A stretch of 64,000 nucleotides of DNA from the NCBI GenBank assembly GCA_023665245.1, contig JAMPEH010000002.1, positions 124,001 to 188,000 on the forward strand, in the 5' to 3' direction. Under the pieces are notes generated by a model, which was not told the origin of the DNA, did not search any database, and saw nothing but the letters and a program-made list of their open reading frames with translations. Positions 8,244-18,597 of this stretch are shown in pieces. This stretch comes from Muribaculaceae bacterium (GTDB taxonomy: Bacteria; Pseudomonadota; Alphaproteobacteria; Rs-D84). Each line of letters opens with the position of its first letter. The stretch's first letter is position 1. The translations under genes and the position numbers were made by a program.

Positions 8244-8510
8244 ATGAAACAAAAACATGCAACGCGCAATGAATTGGCACAGGTCTTTATTGATATTTGG
8301 CTGCGGTTGAATTTTTCTGTTTGTGGTGATAATGGGGCTTTGTTTGATGCCGATGTTGTGCATGATAAAAAATTAAATCGTGCCACACGTGACCAATTGC
8401 GTCGCGAAATTACAGATATTAAATTAAATATAAAATCTATATTGTATCAATATAAAAGTCTGATGGATGATGAAGTTCAAATGCACAACCGCCGATGTGA
8501 TAAAAAGTAG
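8244..8510 (+). CDS. hypothetical protein downstream of R3
   Basis: 88 aa, not recognised. Hydrophilic and mostly helical in appearance; a run TRDQLRREITDIKLNIK (about 50-66) could form a coiled coil. No signal peptide or membrane segment. CTGGAGG lies 8 bases before the ATG, a good ribosome site, which favours a real gene. It stands alone between R3 and the MFS gene and its expression may be controlled by read-through of the R3 terminator (inference). Confidence 0.6.
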   Translation: MKQKHATRNELAQVFIDIWLRLNFSVCGDNGALFDADVVHDKKLNRATRDQLRREITDIKLNIKSILYQYKSLMDDEVQMHNRRCDKK

Positions 8511-8573
8511 TACCGTATTTGCAGGCCTGTTTTTTTTATGATATTATTACAAGGTTATAGGTAGAGAGAGAAT

Positions 8574-9776
8574 ATGGCCAAGGATAAGTATATTTCTGTG
8601 CGCGGATCGGTCAGTGGTTTTTCATTTGCAAATCTGGGGTTGTTTACCGGGTTTGCCGATGGTATTTATAATGCGGTATATTCGCTGGTTATTTTGGAAA
8701 TTTTTAAAAGCAGTGCCGTCGTTGGTGTCTATGTCGGGTTGTATGCGGCGTTCTGTATGATTGTGGGACTGTTTGCAAATGAATTGTTTCGTCAGTTTTC
8801 CAAGGTGCGGGTATTTTACTTTTCGTTGATTATGCTGGCGGCGTGTTATGCGATGATGAGTTTTTCTATTAGCCCCATCAGTTTTATTACACTGGATTAC
8901 ACAACCGGTATTGCAATTACATTGGTTGGGGTTTTGATACCGTTGTTTATGTCTGATTTTGCAGGTAATGCCGGTATGGCGCGATTGAATTCACGTTATC
9001 ATTTATGGATAAATGTGGGGGCTTTGTTTGCGCCAATGATTGCGGTATCAATTGCAAACAGGTTTGATAATCGTGCGGCTTTTTTTGCGTCGGCATTGAT
9101 ATATCTGGCGGCATGTGTCGTGTTTAAATATTTTCGCATTGTGCAACAGACGCCTCAAATCAAACCTGTAAATCCACGGCGTACATTTAAGGCATTGTGG
9201 CGCAATATGTTGTCTTTCTTTGGACGACCCGGTATGGCACGTGCGTATGCGATTAATTTTGGATACTATTCTTTGCGTGCAATGCGGTATTTGTATGTGC
9301 CGATTGTTGTTATTGAAAATGGCTTTTCAAAAGACACGTTGGGCTGGGTTTTGACATTGGGGATTATTCCGTATCTGGTGTTAAGCGAGGCAATGGCCCG
9401 CCTGGTACGCAGGTATGGTAAAAATATTTGGCTGATACTGGGATTTTCATCGTTTGCGATGTTTTCGGCCGCCGCGACGGTGGTGACGGGTATACCATTG
9501 TTGGCGATATTTGTTGCCTGGCAGGTGTCGGGTGCACTAATGGAATCTGTGCATGATTTGATGTTCTTTGATACGGCAAAAAAATCAGAACAGACGCGTT
9601 TCTATGGTGTGTTTCGCACCAGTGTGAATTTGCCAAATATTTTGGCGCCTATGTTGGGGGCGGCATGTATCGCAATTTATGGTACGACGGCGGCTGTTTG
9701 GGCGGTGTCTGCAACGATTGGGGCGCTGTCTGTTGGGATTTTAGTCACACGGCCAAAATCCGCCATATGTAAATAA
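8574..9776 (+). CDS. MFS-type transporter
   Basis: 400 aa with about twelve hydrophobic segments in two halves, split by a basic loop near 195-215 ([12 protein letters not shown]). Overall layout and the [19 protein letters not shown] start suggest a major facilitator, substrate unknown. It has no clear signature of a characterised subfamily. AGAGAGAG stands before the ATG. It ends 62 bases before recA but on the same strand; whether they share a transcript is unclear. Confidence 0.75.
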   Translation: MAKDKYISVRGSVSGFSFANLGLFTGFADGIYNAVYSLVILEIFKSSAVVGVYVGLYAAFCMIVGLFANELFRQFSKVRVFYFSLIMLAACYAMMSFSISPISFITLDYTTGIAITLVGVLIPLFMSDFAGNAGMARLNSRYHLWINVGALFAPMIAVSIANRFDNRAAFFASALIYLAACVVFKYFRIVQQTPQIKPVNPRRTFKALWRNMLSFFGRPGMARAYAINFGYYSLRAMRYLYVPIVVIENGFSKDTLGWVLTLGIIPYLVLSEAMARLVRRYGKNIWLILGFSSFAMFSAAATVVTGIPLLAIFVAWQVSGALMESVHDLMFFDTAKKSEQTRFYGVFRTSVNLPNILAPMLGAACIAIYGTTAAVWAVSATIGALSVGILVTRPKSAICK

Positions 9777-9838
9777 TTATTTCATTGCGCAGGGCCTTTT
9801 TTCTTAGTAAGATTTTATTACAAGAAAAGGGGATTTTT

Positions 9839-10924
9839 ATGGCAAAAAAAGATGCAGTAAAAGATGCGGTGTCATCCGCAAAAAATCCGGCGCTGGAATC
9901 TGCGTTGGCACAAATTCAAAAGCAGTTCGGTAAAGAAGCCATCATGAAGATGGGCGATGGGTCGCAACAGAATATAGAGGCGATTTCGTCTGGTTCACTG
10001 GGGCTGGATATCGCGTTGGGTATTGGTGGATATCCACGTGGTCGTATCGTTGAAATTTATGGCCCGGAAAGTTCTGGTAAAACGACACTGGCCCTGCATG
10101 CAGTGGCAGAGGCACAAAAGAAAGGCGGCACATGCGCATATATTGATGCGGAAAATGCGCTGGATCCAAGTTATGCAAAAAAGTTAGGTGTTGATGTTGC
10201 AAATCTGATTATATCCCAGCCTGATTCCGGTGAACAGGCCTTGGAAATTACCGATACATTGGTAAAATCTGGTGCGGTTGATGTTGTTGTAATTGATTCT
10301 GTGGCCGCCCTGGTGCCCAAGGCAGAATTAGAAGGCAATATCGGTGATTCTTTTGTCGGAACAACTGCGCGTTTGATGTCACAGTCGCTGAAAAAATTGG
10401 CGGGTTCTGTTGCACGCAGCAATACGTTGCTGATATTCATCAACCAGATTCGTATGAAAATCGGTGTTATGTTTGGAAATCCGGAAACGACGTCCGGCGG
10501 TAATGCATTAAAGTTCTATGCATCGGTGCGTTTGGATATTCGCCGTACCGGTCAGATTAAAGATAAAGAAAACGTTGTTGGAAACGAAACCCGGGTAAAG
10601 GTTGTGAAAAACAAGGTTGCACCACCGTTCCGTACCGTTGACTTTAAAATTATGTATGGCGAGGGTATTTCCCGCATCAGTGAAATATTAGATATGGGTG
10701 TGAAATACGACCTGATTGAAAAAGCGGGCAGTTTCTATTCATACAATAATGAACGCATGGGCCAGGGCGAGGCAAATGCGCGTGCCTGGTTGCGTGACCA
10801 TGCGGATGCGCAAAAAGAATTGTTGGATAAAATTATGGCGCGTGCCGGTGGCATTGCCGAAGAAATGACAACAGGTCCATCTGATGATGATGCGGATGAC
10901 GCGGTTGCAATTGATGCGGAATAA
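9839..10924 (+). CDS. recA: recombinase RecA
   Basis: RecA forms filaments on ssDNA, drives strand exchange and triggers LexA cleavage. 361 aa from the ATG at 9839, which has AAAAGGGG 6-12 bases upstream; an in-frame upstream start at 9785 lacks such a site. Walker [10 protein letters not shown], Walker B-like [12 protein letters not shown], loop [11 protein letters not shown] and the [14 protein letters not shown] segment are intact. The C-terminal tail is acidic as usual. No obvious LexA box was seen upstream. Glycosyltransferase genes follow after 23 bases. Confidence 0.98.
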   Translation: MAKKDAVKDAVSSAKNPALESALAQIQKQFGKEAIMKMGDGSQQNIEAISSGSLGLDIALGIGGYPRGRIVEIYGPESSGKTTLALHAVAEAQKKGGTCAYIDAENALDPSYAKKLGVDVANLIISQPDSGEQALEITDTLVKSGAVDVVVIDSVAALVPKAELEGNIGDSFVGTTARLMSQSLKKLAGSVARSNTLLIFINQIRMKIGVMFGNPETTSGGNALKFYASVRLDIRRTGQIKDKENVVGNETRVKVVKNKVAPPFRTVDFKIMYGEGISRISEILDMGVKYDLIEKAGSFYSYNNERMGQGEANARAWLRDHADAQKELLDKIMARAGGIAEEMTTGPSDDDADDAVAIDAE

Positions 10925-10947
10925 ATAATAAACAAAAGGGGTGTGGC

Positions 10948-11862
10948 ATGAAACTTAGCAGGACGTGGGCACTGACAAACATTGTATTGCGTGCACATAT
11001 TTTAAATCCGTTTTGGTTGTCGCGTGATGTGCGGCGTGAACGTCGGTGTCGTGTTGCAGGGGATGCCATACCCAAATATTTGGCGCGTTATTTGCCGGCA
11101 CCGGGTTCGGTGCCAGAAACCACGCCTGTGCATGACGATGAAAATGAAAAGATTTTTACAATCTGGTTGCAGGGCGAAGAAAATGCGCCGGAACTGGTCA
11201 AAGCATGCTTTCGCAGTATTCGTAAAAATTGCAAACAAGAATTGATTGTCTTGGATGAAAAAACGTTGTGGGATTACATAACGCTGCCAGATGTGATTAT
11301 GGAAAAGCGTCGGCGTGGGCAAATTAAAAATGCGCACTTTGCCGATATTTGCCGTGTGGAATTATTATATCAGCACGGTGGTATTTGGTTAGACTCAACC
11401 GGGTTTGCAACGTCGCCGATTCCAGATTGGATTATTGAACAAGATTTCTTTGTTTATATGGCGGGTACACATGTTGGCCAATCGTACAGTTATATGCAAA
11501 ATTGCTTTATACGTGCACGCCGTGGTGCATATCTGTTGGCGGCATGGCGCGAAATGATACTGAATTTCTGGAAAAATGAACCCCGTGAATTTGATTACTT
11601 TATGCATCAGTTAATGTTCAAAACACTGGTGACGCGTGATGCCACTGCAAAAAAATATTTTGAACAAATGCCACATGTTGATCAAGATCCAACACATGCT
11701 GTGTGGTGGACAATTGGTGACGCGCCTTTTACACAAAAACTGTTTGATGAATATACATCAGGGGCGTTCTTTCAAAAGACAACATACAACAGTCCATGGG
11801 CAAAAAATCCAAAGCCAGGGACGGTCGCGGATGTGATGATAAACAAAATGTACAAAGATTAA
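10948..11862 (+). CDS. capsular polysaccharide synthesis-like glycosyltransferase
   Basis: 304 aa. From about residue 66 it matches the pattern of the Caps_synth / GT32-like family: EKIFTIWLQGEENAPELVKACFRSI, then NAHFADICRVELLYQHGGIWLDSTGF, where the WLDST motif stands in place of the DXD nucleotide-sugar site. The acceptor is unknown; probably a surface glycan. A paralogue lies on the minus strand at 21820-22707. AAAGGGG precedes the ATG. First gene of a glycosyltransferase run directly after recA. Confidence 0.75.
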   Translation: MKLSRTWALTNIVLRAHILNPFWLSRDVRRERRCRVAGDAIPKYLARYLPAPGSVPETTPVHDDENEKIFTIWLQGEENAPELVKACFRSIRKNCKQELIVLDEKTLWDYITLPDVIMEKRRRGQIKNAHFADICRVELLYQHGGIWLDSTGFATSPIPDWIIEQDFFVYMAGTHVGQSYSYMQNCFIRARRGAYLLAAWREMILNFWKNEPREFDYFMHQLMFKTLVTRDATAKKYFEQMPHVDQDPTHAVWWTIGDAPFTQKLFDEYTSGAFFQKTTYNSPWAKNPKPGTVADVMINKMYKD

Positions 11863-11882
11863 CAAAATAAGAGGTGATTCTT

Positions 11883-12911
11883 ATGCCTGCAATATCGATA
11901 ATAATACCTGTATATAATGTTGAAAAATATTTGCGCAGATGTCTGGACAGTGTTCTGAATCAGACATTTACTGATTGGCAGGCAATATGTGTTAACGACG
12001 GCAGTCCAGATGGGTCTGCCGCGATTTTGTCTGAATATGCCGCGCGTGATTCGCGCTTTGTCGTGGTAAATAAAGAAAATGGCGGCCTGTCGGATGCACG
12101 TAATGCGGGTTTGCCGTATGCCACGGGTGATTATATTATGTATCTGGACAGTGATGATTTTATTCATCCCCAGACAATGGAAATCGCACATTTCTTGGCA
12201 ATGCGTGATGGTTCGGATATTGTGTCTTATACATACGACCGAATTTATCGCCCCCAATTGATGGTGCGTCATATTTTGAAAATGGATACAGATAATGTTG
12301 TGCCACGTCGTATTCATAAACGATATAATCCGGCGCGCGTAAAAACATTGGTGACCGATGATGTGTATGAATATGCAACAGAACGTACGCATAATGCGCC
12401 AGGCAGAAAAAAGAAGTGGCTGATTAAACATTGTCAGGTTTGGAAAAACATGTATCGACGTGAGTTAATTGCAGATATACCGTTTATCAAGGGAATTTTG
12501 TTTGAAGATTTCCCGTGGTGGAGTGAGGTCATGTTAAAAAATCCAAAGGTGACGATTGCACCATTGCCGCTGTATTTTTATATTCCAAATTTTGGTGGAA
12601 TTGTTCTGGGGGCAAAACAACTGCGCATAATGCAAAGTTTGTGTACAGGTATAAAGACAGCGTATTTAGTCTATCAAGAACGTGCCACAGAATATCAGAT
12701 GAAAATGTGGTCGAAAAATTTTCGGTGGTATTTTATTAACTGGGCATTTCGCAAGATTAAATATCTGGATAACGATACGGATTTAGAAACCGCACGCGCA
12801 TGTTTTCATGAATTAAATCGTATTGGTGCACTGGATGGGGCGGATTCAAAATTTGCACGGCATTTGCGTAATGATATATTAGAATTTATAAACGCCGGGA
12901 CGCGCAAATAA
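11883..12911 (+). CDS. family 2 glycosyltransferase
   Basis: 342 aa from the ATG at 11883 (GAGG 8 bases upstream; a GTG three codons earlier is less likely). The GT-A fold is clear: SIIIPVYNVEKYLRRCLDSV at the start, VNDGSPDGS, then NGGLSDARNAGLPYATGDY and the DXD region YLDSDDF near residue 88. GT2 enzymes transfer sugars from nucleotide donors. Sugar and acceptor cannot be told. The next gene starts within its stop codon. Confidence 0.9.
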   Translation: MPAISIIIPVYNVEKYLRRCLDSVLNQTFTDWQAICVNDGSPDGSAAILSEYAARDSRFVVVNKENGGLSDARNAGLPYATGDYIMYLDSDDFIHPQTMEIAHFLAMRDGSDIVSYTYDRIYRPQLMVRHILKMDTDNVVPRRIHKRYNPARVKTLVTDDVYEYATERTHNAPGRKKKWLIKHCQVWKNMYRRELIADIPFIKGILFEDFPWWSEVMLKNPKVTIAPLPLYFYIPNFGGIVLGAKQLRIMQSLCTGIKTAYLVYQERATEYQMKMWSKNFRWYFINWAFRKIKYLDNDTDLETARACFHELNRIGALDGADSKFARHLRNDILEFINAGTRK

Positions 12912-14059
12912 TGAAAAAAATAAAAGTAGCATTTTGTCTGCGTGATATGAAAATCGGTGGTGTTGAAAATGTGCTGATTAACACATTGGACAGTTTGCTG
13001 GCCCGTGGGGATGTGGAAATATTTGTTCTGACATATTCACGCGTTCGCACGCCGTTGTATGCCGCATGGTTTGCAGCGCATCCCCAGGTAAAAACGGCCG
13101 CATTATATCCATCGCGATTTCTGGGGACTGATTTAGCACATTTCTTTTTGTTGCGTCTGATTCAGCATTTTTGTCGCAGTGTATATCGTTGCGTGCGTCG
13201 TTTTCTGATAAATTGGGATGCGTGGCGCGATATTGATGTGTTTGTTGATTACTATAATTTTTCATTTAATCGCGAATTTAAAAAAATACCAATGCCAAAA
13301 ATTATATGGTGGCACTCTTCTTTGCAACAGTTTATTGCACAGAACTCGGTACAGAATCTGGACAATTATGATTTGATGGTTGCACTGACACCAGGTTTCG
13401 TGTCTGATTTTAAAAGGTTATATCCGCAATATGCAAACAAGATTACACATGTGTTTAATCCGGTGGATATGACATCCGTCGTGGATCGCGCCAATTGTGC
13501 GGATAAAATTGATATTGATAATTATTTTGTATGTGTGTCGCGGCTGTATGCAGACAAGGATATTGATACACTGTTATGTGGTTTTAATAAATTCTGGCGT
13601 GACAATGGGCGCCCAGATGTGAAATTGGTGATTGTTGGTGATGGCACATTTGCAGACCGGTACAAGGCACGCGCCGCCGCCATGGATGCGTCAAAAAATA
13701 TTGTCTTTACGGGCGCATTATCTAATCCGTTTGGGTATATGAAAAATGCAATTGCAAATATTTTATCGTCCAAAAGTGAAGGCCTGGGTATGGTGTTGAT
13801 AGAGGGGGCGATTTTAAAAACACTGAATATTTCATCTGATTGCAAAAACGGCCCGCGCGATATTTTATTGGATGGGCGTGGTGGTATGCTGTATACGCCA
13901 GGGAATTCTGATGAATTGGCAGATTGTATGACGGCCGCTTGGCGTGGGTCTAAAGATATTGATAAAATGATTGATGTGGCGCATCGTGGTCTGCATCGTT
14001 TTGATGTAAAAAATATCACAAATCAGGTTTATGATTTGTTAAGTAAGTATGCAAAATAA
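12911..14059 (+). CDS. family 4 glycosyltransferase
   Basis: 382 aa, starting at the ATG overlapping the previous stop by one base. N-terminal MKIGGVENVLINTLDSL and the C-terminal GT-B half with FVCVSRLYADKDIDTLL, VIVGDG and KSEGLGMVLIEG (the E-x7-E element of GT4). Likely adds a sugar in the same surface glycan as its neighbours. Ends at a bidirectional terminator shared with the convergent gene. Confidence 0.9.
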   Translation: MKKIKVAFCLRDMKIGGVENVLINTLDSLLARGDVEIFVLTYSRVRTPLYAAWFAAHPQVKTAALYPSRFLGTDLAHFFLLRLIQHFCRSVYRCVRRFLINWDAWRDIDVFVDYYNFSFNREFKKIPMPKIIWWHSSLQQFIAQNSVQNLDNYDLMVALTPGFVSDFKRLYPQYANKITHVFNPVDMTSVVDRANCADKIDIDNYFVCVSRLYADKDIDTLLCGFNKFWRDNGRPDVKLVIVGDGTFADRYKARAAAMDASKNIVFTGALSNPFGYMKNAIANILSSKSEGLGMVLIEGAILKTLNISSDCKNGPRDILLDGRGGMLYTPGNSDELADCMTAAWRGSKDIDKMIDVAHRGLHRFDVKNITNQVYDLLSKYAK

Positions 14060-14087
14060 AACCGGAATTAAATTCCGGTTTTTTTAA
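14058..14087. terminator. bidirectional terminator between convergent glycosyltransferases
   Basis: Perfect stem ACCGGAATT / AATTCCGGT (14061-14079) with T run on the plus side and A run on the other; it overlaps the last codons of the minus-strand gene. Confidence 0.88.
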
Positions 14088-14910
14088 ATCGTTCTGGGAT
14101 TTTTACAACGCGTTTTATTCCCAACATCCATGGTTTATCCAGTGCGTATGGTGGACGGGCAATTTGTTGGATTATGCGCGCCATTTTTAGTGAGCCGTCA
14201 CCGTGTGCAGTTTTGTTTGATACCAGATTTATTGTACCATTTCCGCGACGCTTTAAGTGATTTATCCAATCTGGGCCACGGGCAGCCGCCTTGGTCAATA
14301 GCATATTCATATCTATTGCGCCGAAATGTAATAAATACAGATTTTTATCAATTTTAAAATTGTGACCCTTGATACTATGAAACCCGCTGCCCCATTGTAC
14401 TGGTTTATTTATAACAACGGGTTTGGTGTATCGTGATGACAGAAATGCAAAACTGCGTTGTGTTAAAAATGGTTCGTTTGTATCCAATTCAGTTTCATAT
14501 TTTAAATGTTGACCGACATCCAATCCCAGACCCGATACAGTTGTTTTTATATCTAGTCCAGACAGATACTGTGACAGGGACATGGAAACATCAGGGTCTA
14601 CAATCAGAAATTCATCTGCATCACATCCGATAACAATATCGTATCCGTCAGCGAATAATTTCTTTGCCAAATCTGATAATAACTTTATCCGGTATTTATC
14701 ACCGGCACTGCGTGACATGTTGGTATGAGGCAATTTTGTAATGTTTGCGCGTCCTGCGTCGGATGGTTCTTTTTGGTCCAGACCATCCAGGTATATATAT
14801 AAATTTTCTTTGCCAATTTGGCCGCCATAATATTTAATCCAGCGGTTTAAGAAAAATTCGTCGTTGCGTGCCATCGTTATGGCGGCGATACGTTTTGTTT
14901 TTTTTGTCAT
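14068..14910 (-). CDS. glycosyltransferase (GT92 / Glyco_tranf_2_4-like)
   Basis: 280 aa. AAITMARNDEFFLNRWIKYY at the start and the metal-binding DADEF near residue 101 preceded by DIVIGC fit the Glyco_tranf_2_4/GT92-like group, which begins with a similar 'viayarnE..yL.eWl.yy' pattern. Substrate unknown. It faces the preceding glycosyltransferases and is divergent from the GT61-like gene, so the locus holds both strands of a glycan island. Confidence 0.8.
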   Translation of the reverse strand: MTKKTKRIAAITMARNDEFFLNRWIKYYGGQIGKENLYIYLDGLDQKEPSDAGRANITKLPHTNMSRSAGDKYRIKLLSDLAKKLFADGYDIVIGCDADEFLIVDPDVSMSLSQYLSGLDIKTTVSGLGLDVGQHLKYETELDTNEPFLTQRSFAFLSSRYTKPVVINKPVQWGSGFHSIKGHNFKIDKNLYLLHFGAIDMNMLLTKAAARGPDWINHLKRRGNGTINLVSNKTAHGDGSLKMARIIQQIARPPYALDKPWMLGIKRVVKIPERFKKTGI

Positions 14911-14977
14911 AGAAATCCATATCCTGTAATACTATAATACACGTATCAGGAAATTTTTTCAATCAGGGATTATAAAT

Positions 14978-15949
14978 ATGTCATGTGTTGTTTATTCGGA
15001 TAAGAAATATGAAAAATATTTTCGGTCACATATTGAGCGCCAAACAATTGTTCCAACAAAGATTCATACAGTAAAACGCGGGATTGTGGCGGCACGTGGG
15101 GCAGGGTGCTTTGGCGTGTTTGATTCTGATGGTAATTTAGTTGATGCCAGTCGTCAAATCCGTGGCACCGGTCACCAGATTATTCCAGATATAGATATTT
15201 GTGCAGATATAGATTTTGTTGATAGTGATGTTATATTCTTGGGCTCAATGAATCCGGAATTTGGACATTTCCTGTTGGAACGTATGTGTCGGGCGTATGC
15301 GTTGTGTGACCCGGCATATCGCGGGATGCGTGTTGTGTTGGTGAATACACGTGGTATGGATAAAATGCCAAATTGGGTTTATGATATGTTGGGTGCATTG
15401 GGGATTGCAAAACAGGATGTTTTATTAATAGACCATGATACACAATTTCGCAGTGTTGTTGTGCCAGAACAGGCTTTTAATATTGCATCTATGGCGGGTG
15501 AACGATTTACAGAAACGTTTGAGATAATGGCACGTAATACACCCGATATAGAAAGTTCTGATAAAATATATGTTTCAAGGTCGGCATTGAAATCACGTCG
15601 TACCTATGGCGAGGTTGTAGTCCAAAACATCTTTGCCAAAAATGGTTTTCAAATTGTGTATCCTGAAACATTGCCGTTGGCTGAACAAATTGGCATTATG
15701 AAAAATTGCCGTGTGTTAGCCGGTTGTGCCGGTACAGCCCTGCATATGGCGTTGTTTATGCCGCGTGGAGGCACAGTTATTCAGATAAAGCGTAATTGTA
15801 AAAAACGTGATAATGCACCAACCCAGCATTTGATAAATCGTGTAATGGGGGCATCGGGGTATTTTTATATCTGCGTCAACAGAACGTGTGCCAACCGATC
15901 ATGGTACATTTGCACCACAAATTATCGGCGTCACAAAGTATATTCGTAA
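14978..15949 (+). CDS. GT61/DUF563-like glycosyltransferase, frameshifted
   Basis: 323 aa as read, but only about residues 1-298 look native. GHFLLER (about 90), KIYVSRSALKSRRTYGE, FQIVYPETLPLAEQIGIM and CAGTALHMALFMPRGG are typical of the DUF563/GT61 family. After GASGYFYI the reading frame turns into an unrelated Cys/Arg tail, while the +2 frame continues sensibly to 16175. Removing one T from the T5 run at 15862-15866 would give a continuous protein of about 398 aa. CAGGG precedes the ATG. Confidence 0.8.
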   Translation: MSCVVYSDKKYEKYFRSHIERQTIVPTKIHTVKRGIVAARGAGCFGVFDSDGNLVDASRQIRGTGHQIIPDIDICADIDFVDSDVIFLGSMNPEFGHFLLERMCRAYALCDPAYRGMRVVLVNTRGMDKMPNWVYDMLGALGIAKQDVLLIDHDTQFRSVVVPEQAFNIASMAGERFTETFEIMARNTPDIESSDKIYVSRSALKSRRTYGEVVVQNIFAKNGFQIVYPETLPLAEQIGIMKNCRVLAGCAGTALHMALFMPRGGTVIQIKRNCKKRDNAPTQHLINRVMGASGYFYICVNRTCANRSWYICTTNYRRHKVYS

Positions 15950-16175
15950 ATTTTTTGATGATAATAATTTTACATATACGCATCAGGATATCGCACCAGA
16001 TATGGTTGAAATAAATGCGTATATGGATGCAATGAAAAAATACACAGATGAACACGGTAATGAGCGCATGAATACATTGAAACATAAATTTGTGCACTAT
16101 GTGTCATGTTTGGTTCCGGGGCGCATGCGTCGTGCCAATGCGCGTCGGCGTTTAAAACGATGGTTGGGAATATAA
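15867..16175 (+). pseudogene. displaced C-terminal part of the GT61-like gene
   Basis: The frame entering after the T run reads SASTERVPTDHGTFAP onward to 16175. It has no start signal of its own at the join; an internal ATG exists at 15888 but without a ribosome site. Together with the upstream ORF it would complete the glycosyltransferase. Could be a real inactivating or phase-variable frameshift, or a homopolymer error in the assembly. Confidence 0.65.
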
Positions 16176-16203
16176 AAAACACCGCCGGTTTGGCGGTGTT
16201 TTG
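16176..16203. terminator. bidirectional terminator before typA 3' end
   Basis: Stem ACACCGCC / GGCGGTGT (16179-16199) with loop GGTTT, T-rich on both sides. Confidence 0.85.
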
Positions 16204-16223
16204 TTGCGTTGTATTTTGTGGAA

Positions 16224-18056
16224 CTATGCCTCAACATTTTTGCGCGTTTTTTTACGGATGTTGCTGTCTAATTCTTTTTTGCGCAGGCGAATTGTGGCAG
16301 GTGTTACTTCTACCAATTCGTCATCCAAGATATATGACAGTGCTTCTTCCAATGACATTTTGCGCGGTGGTGCCAAGAATAATTTTTCATCCGCGGTCAC
16401 CGAACGCATGTTGGTAAGTTCTTTGCCCTTTACAGGGTTTACTTCCAAGTCGTTTTCTTTGCTGTGTTCACCGATAATCATACCTGAATAAACTTCGGTC
16501 TGTGGGCCGACAAACAGTGTGCCACGTGGTTGCAGGTTGAACAATGCGTATGTTGCAGTTGAACCCTTTTCCATAGATACCAAAACGCCCGGGCGATATT
16601 GAATAATCGGACCACGATATGTGTCGTATTTATCAAATACGCGGTTCATAATACCTGTGCCACGTGTGTCGGTACGGAATTCCGACAGATATCCGATTAA
16701 CCCGCGTGAAGGGGCAGAAAAGACAATACGTGTTTTGCCGGCACCTGATGCCTTCATTTCTGTGATTGTAGCCTTGCGCTTGGTCATTTTTTCAATAACG
16801 ACACCGCTGAATTCATCGTCAACGTCGATAACGACTTCTTCGATTGGTTCCATTTTGTCGCCATTTTCGTTTTCGTGCATAACAACGCGTGGACGTGATA
16901 CAGATAATTCAAATCCTTCGCGGCGCATTGTTTCAATCAAAATACCCAATTGCAATTCACCACGGCCAGATACTTCGAATGCTTCGTTATTTTCACTTTG
17001 TGCGACGCGCAGGGCGATGTTTGTTTCGGCCTCTTTAAACAGGCGTTCACCAATCATGCGTGATGTTAATTTTTTTCCGGATTTACCAGCCAATGGTGAT
17101 GTGTTAACAAAGAACGTCATCGTCAATGTTGGTGGGTCGATTGGCATTGCAGGAATTGGTTCATTGACCGATATATCGCACAGGGTATCTGCCACAGTCG
17201 CCTTGGAAAATCCGGCGATAACAACAATATCACCGGCAGATGCGCTGTCACGTGAAACTTTTTCAACGCCGCGGTGTTCAATGATTTTTGTAATTTTGGC
17301 ATTTTCAATGAATTCGCCGTTCATATTTATAGCCTTGACGGATTGGCCAACTTTTACTGTGCCTGATTCAATTTTACCCGTCAGGATTCGACCAACGTAT
17401 GGGTCGGCTTCCAGTGTGGTGGCCAGCATGCGGAACGGCGCGTCCAATTGACAGCGTGTCCCATTACAATCAGGGGCCGGCACATGGTCAACAATCAGTT
17501 GAAACAGTGGGGTTAAATCTTTGTGTTCATCGTTCAGGTCACGTACCGCCCAACCATCGCGACCAACCGCATACAGGTATGGGAAATCCAATTGTGAATC
17601 TGTTGCACCCAGTTTATCAAACAGGTCAAATGTTTCAGATAAAACTTCGTCCGGGCGGGCGTCACCGCGGTCAACCTTGTTTATGCATACAATTGGACGC
17701 AGCCCCAGTTTTAATGCCTTGGATAATACAAATTTTGTTTGTGGCAGGGGGCCTTCGGCAGAATCCACCAGCAGAACAACACCGTCAACCATGGATAAGA
17801 TACGTTCAACCTCGCCACCAAAGTCTGCGTGACCCGGGGTGTCTACAATGTTAATTTTATAATCGTTCCATAAAATAGATGTCGGCTTTGCAGAAATTGT
17901 AATGCCGCGTTCGCGTTCAATATCACCGCTGTCCATGACGCGGTCTTCAACCTTTTCATTGGCGCGGAAAGTTCCCGCCTGTTTTAACATGTTGTCAACC
18001 AAAGTCGTTTTACCGTGGTCAACGTGTGCAATGATTGCAATATTGCGAATTTTCAT
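16224..18056 (-). CDS. typA: translational GTPase TypA (BipA)
   Basis: 610 aa, full length. MKIRNIAIIAHVDHGKTTLVD gives G1, ERGITI marks switch 1, DTPGHADFGGEVER G3, NKVD G4. The C-terminal part carries the family segments GRGELQLGILIETMRREGFE and SAPSRGLIGY. BipA is an EF-G relative acting in ribosome assembly and stress response. Stands alone between convergent and divergent neighbours. Confidence 0.97.
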   Translation of the reverse strand: MKIRNIAIIAHVDHGKTTLVDNMLKQAGTFRANEKVEDRVMDSGDIERERGITISAKPTSILWNDYKINIVDTPGHADFGGEVERILSMVDGVVLLVDSAEGPLPQTKFVLSKALKLGLRPIVCINKVDRGDARPDEVLSETFDLFDKLGATDSQLDFPYLYAVGRDGWAVRDLNDEHKDLTPLFQLIVDHVPAPDCNGTRCQLDAPFRMLATTLEADPYVGRILTGKIESGTVKVGQSVKAINMNGEFIENAKITKIIEHRGVEKVSRDSASAGDIVVIAGFSKATVADTLCDISVNEPIPAMPIDPPTLTMTFFVNTSPLAGKSGKKLTSRMIGERLFKEAETNIALRVAQSENNEAFEVSGRGELQLGILIETMRREGFELSVSRPRVVMHENENGDKMEPIEEVVIDVDDEFSGVVIEKMTKRKATITEMKASGAGKTRIVFSAPSRGLIGYLSEFRTDTRGTGIMNRVFDKYDTYRGPIIQYRPGVLVSMEKGSTATYALFNLQPRGTLFVGPQTEVYSGMIIGEHSKENDLEVNPVKGKELTNMRSVTADEKLFLAPPRKMSLEEALSYILDDELVEVTPATIRLRKKELDSNIRKKTRKNVEA

Positions 18057-18175
18057 ATAGATGCCCCCAGGGTTTTCTTTTATAACGGTTATAGGGTATA
18101 CTAAAAATTTGAATTTTCAACAATATTACGCTATTTTTTATGATACAATGTGAAATGTATACCAAGGGGGATGTA

Positions 18176-18586
18176 ATGAAAAAAATAGTTTTTTGTTTGA
18201 TGGCAACTGTCTTGTGCGGTGCAAATGCTTATGCGATGAATACAACGGCCGATATGCTGCGTACATGCGAAGGGATATATACACCAGCCGCAGATAATTA
18301 TATTTTAAAGTGTGCGCCAACAGAAAAAATTAAATCTGTGATTGATGATAAAAATAATATGCGACGGTTCTTTGTTGCGGATAACGGGGGCGATGTGCGT
18401 GGGACATTTTTATCACAAATTCCGACAAATGAAGATTTTATATATGTAAATGTTGCGTCAAATTTACCCGACCCGCGGTATGAAAATCAGACATGTTATC
18501 GATTTATCACAGAAATTGATTTGTCGCGCGATGGTTTTTATGGGGTCGAGGTTTGTGAATACGAACGTCCAGATTATTATTTGTAA
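18176..18586 (+). CDS. small secreted protein, unknown
   Basis: 136 aa from the ATG at 18176, which has AAGGGGG 6 bases upstream and begins a clear signal peptide (MKKIVFCLMATVLCGANAYA). The mature part is not recognised; it has four cysteines, which could form disulfides in the periplasm. An upstream in-frame ATG at 18140 lacks a ribosome site. It is divergent from typA and seems to be a single-gene unit. Confidence 0.7.
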   Translation: MKKIVFCLMATVLCGANAYAMNTTADMLRTCEGIYTPAADNYILKCAPTEKIKSVIDDKNNMRRFFVADNGGDVRGTFLSQIPTNEDFIYVNVASNLPDPRYENQTCYRFITEIDLSRDGFYGVEVCEYERPDYYL

Positions 18587-18597
18587 AAACGCTGGTA

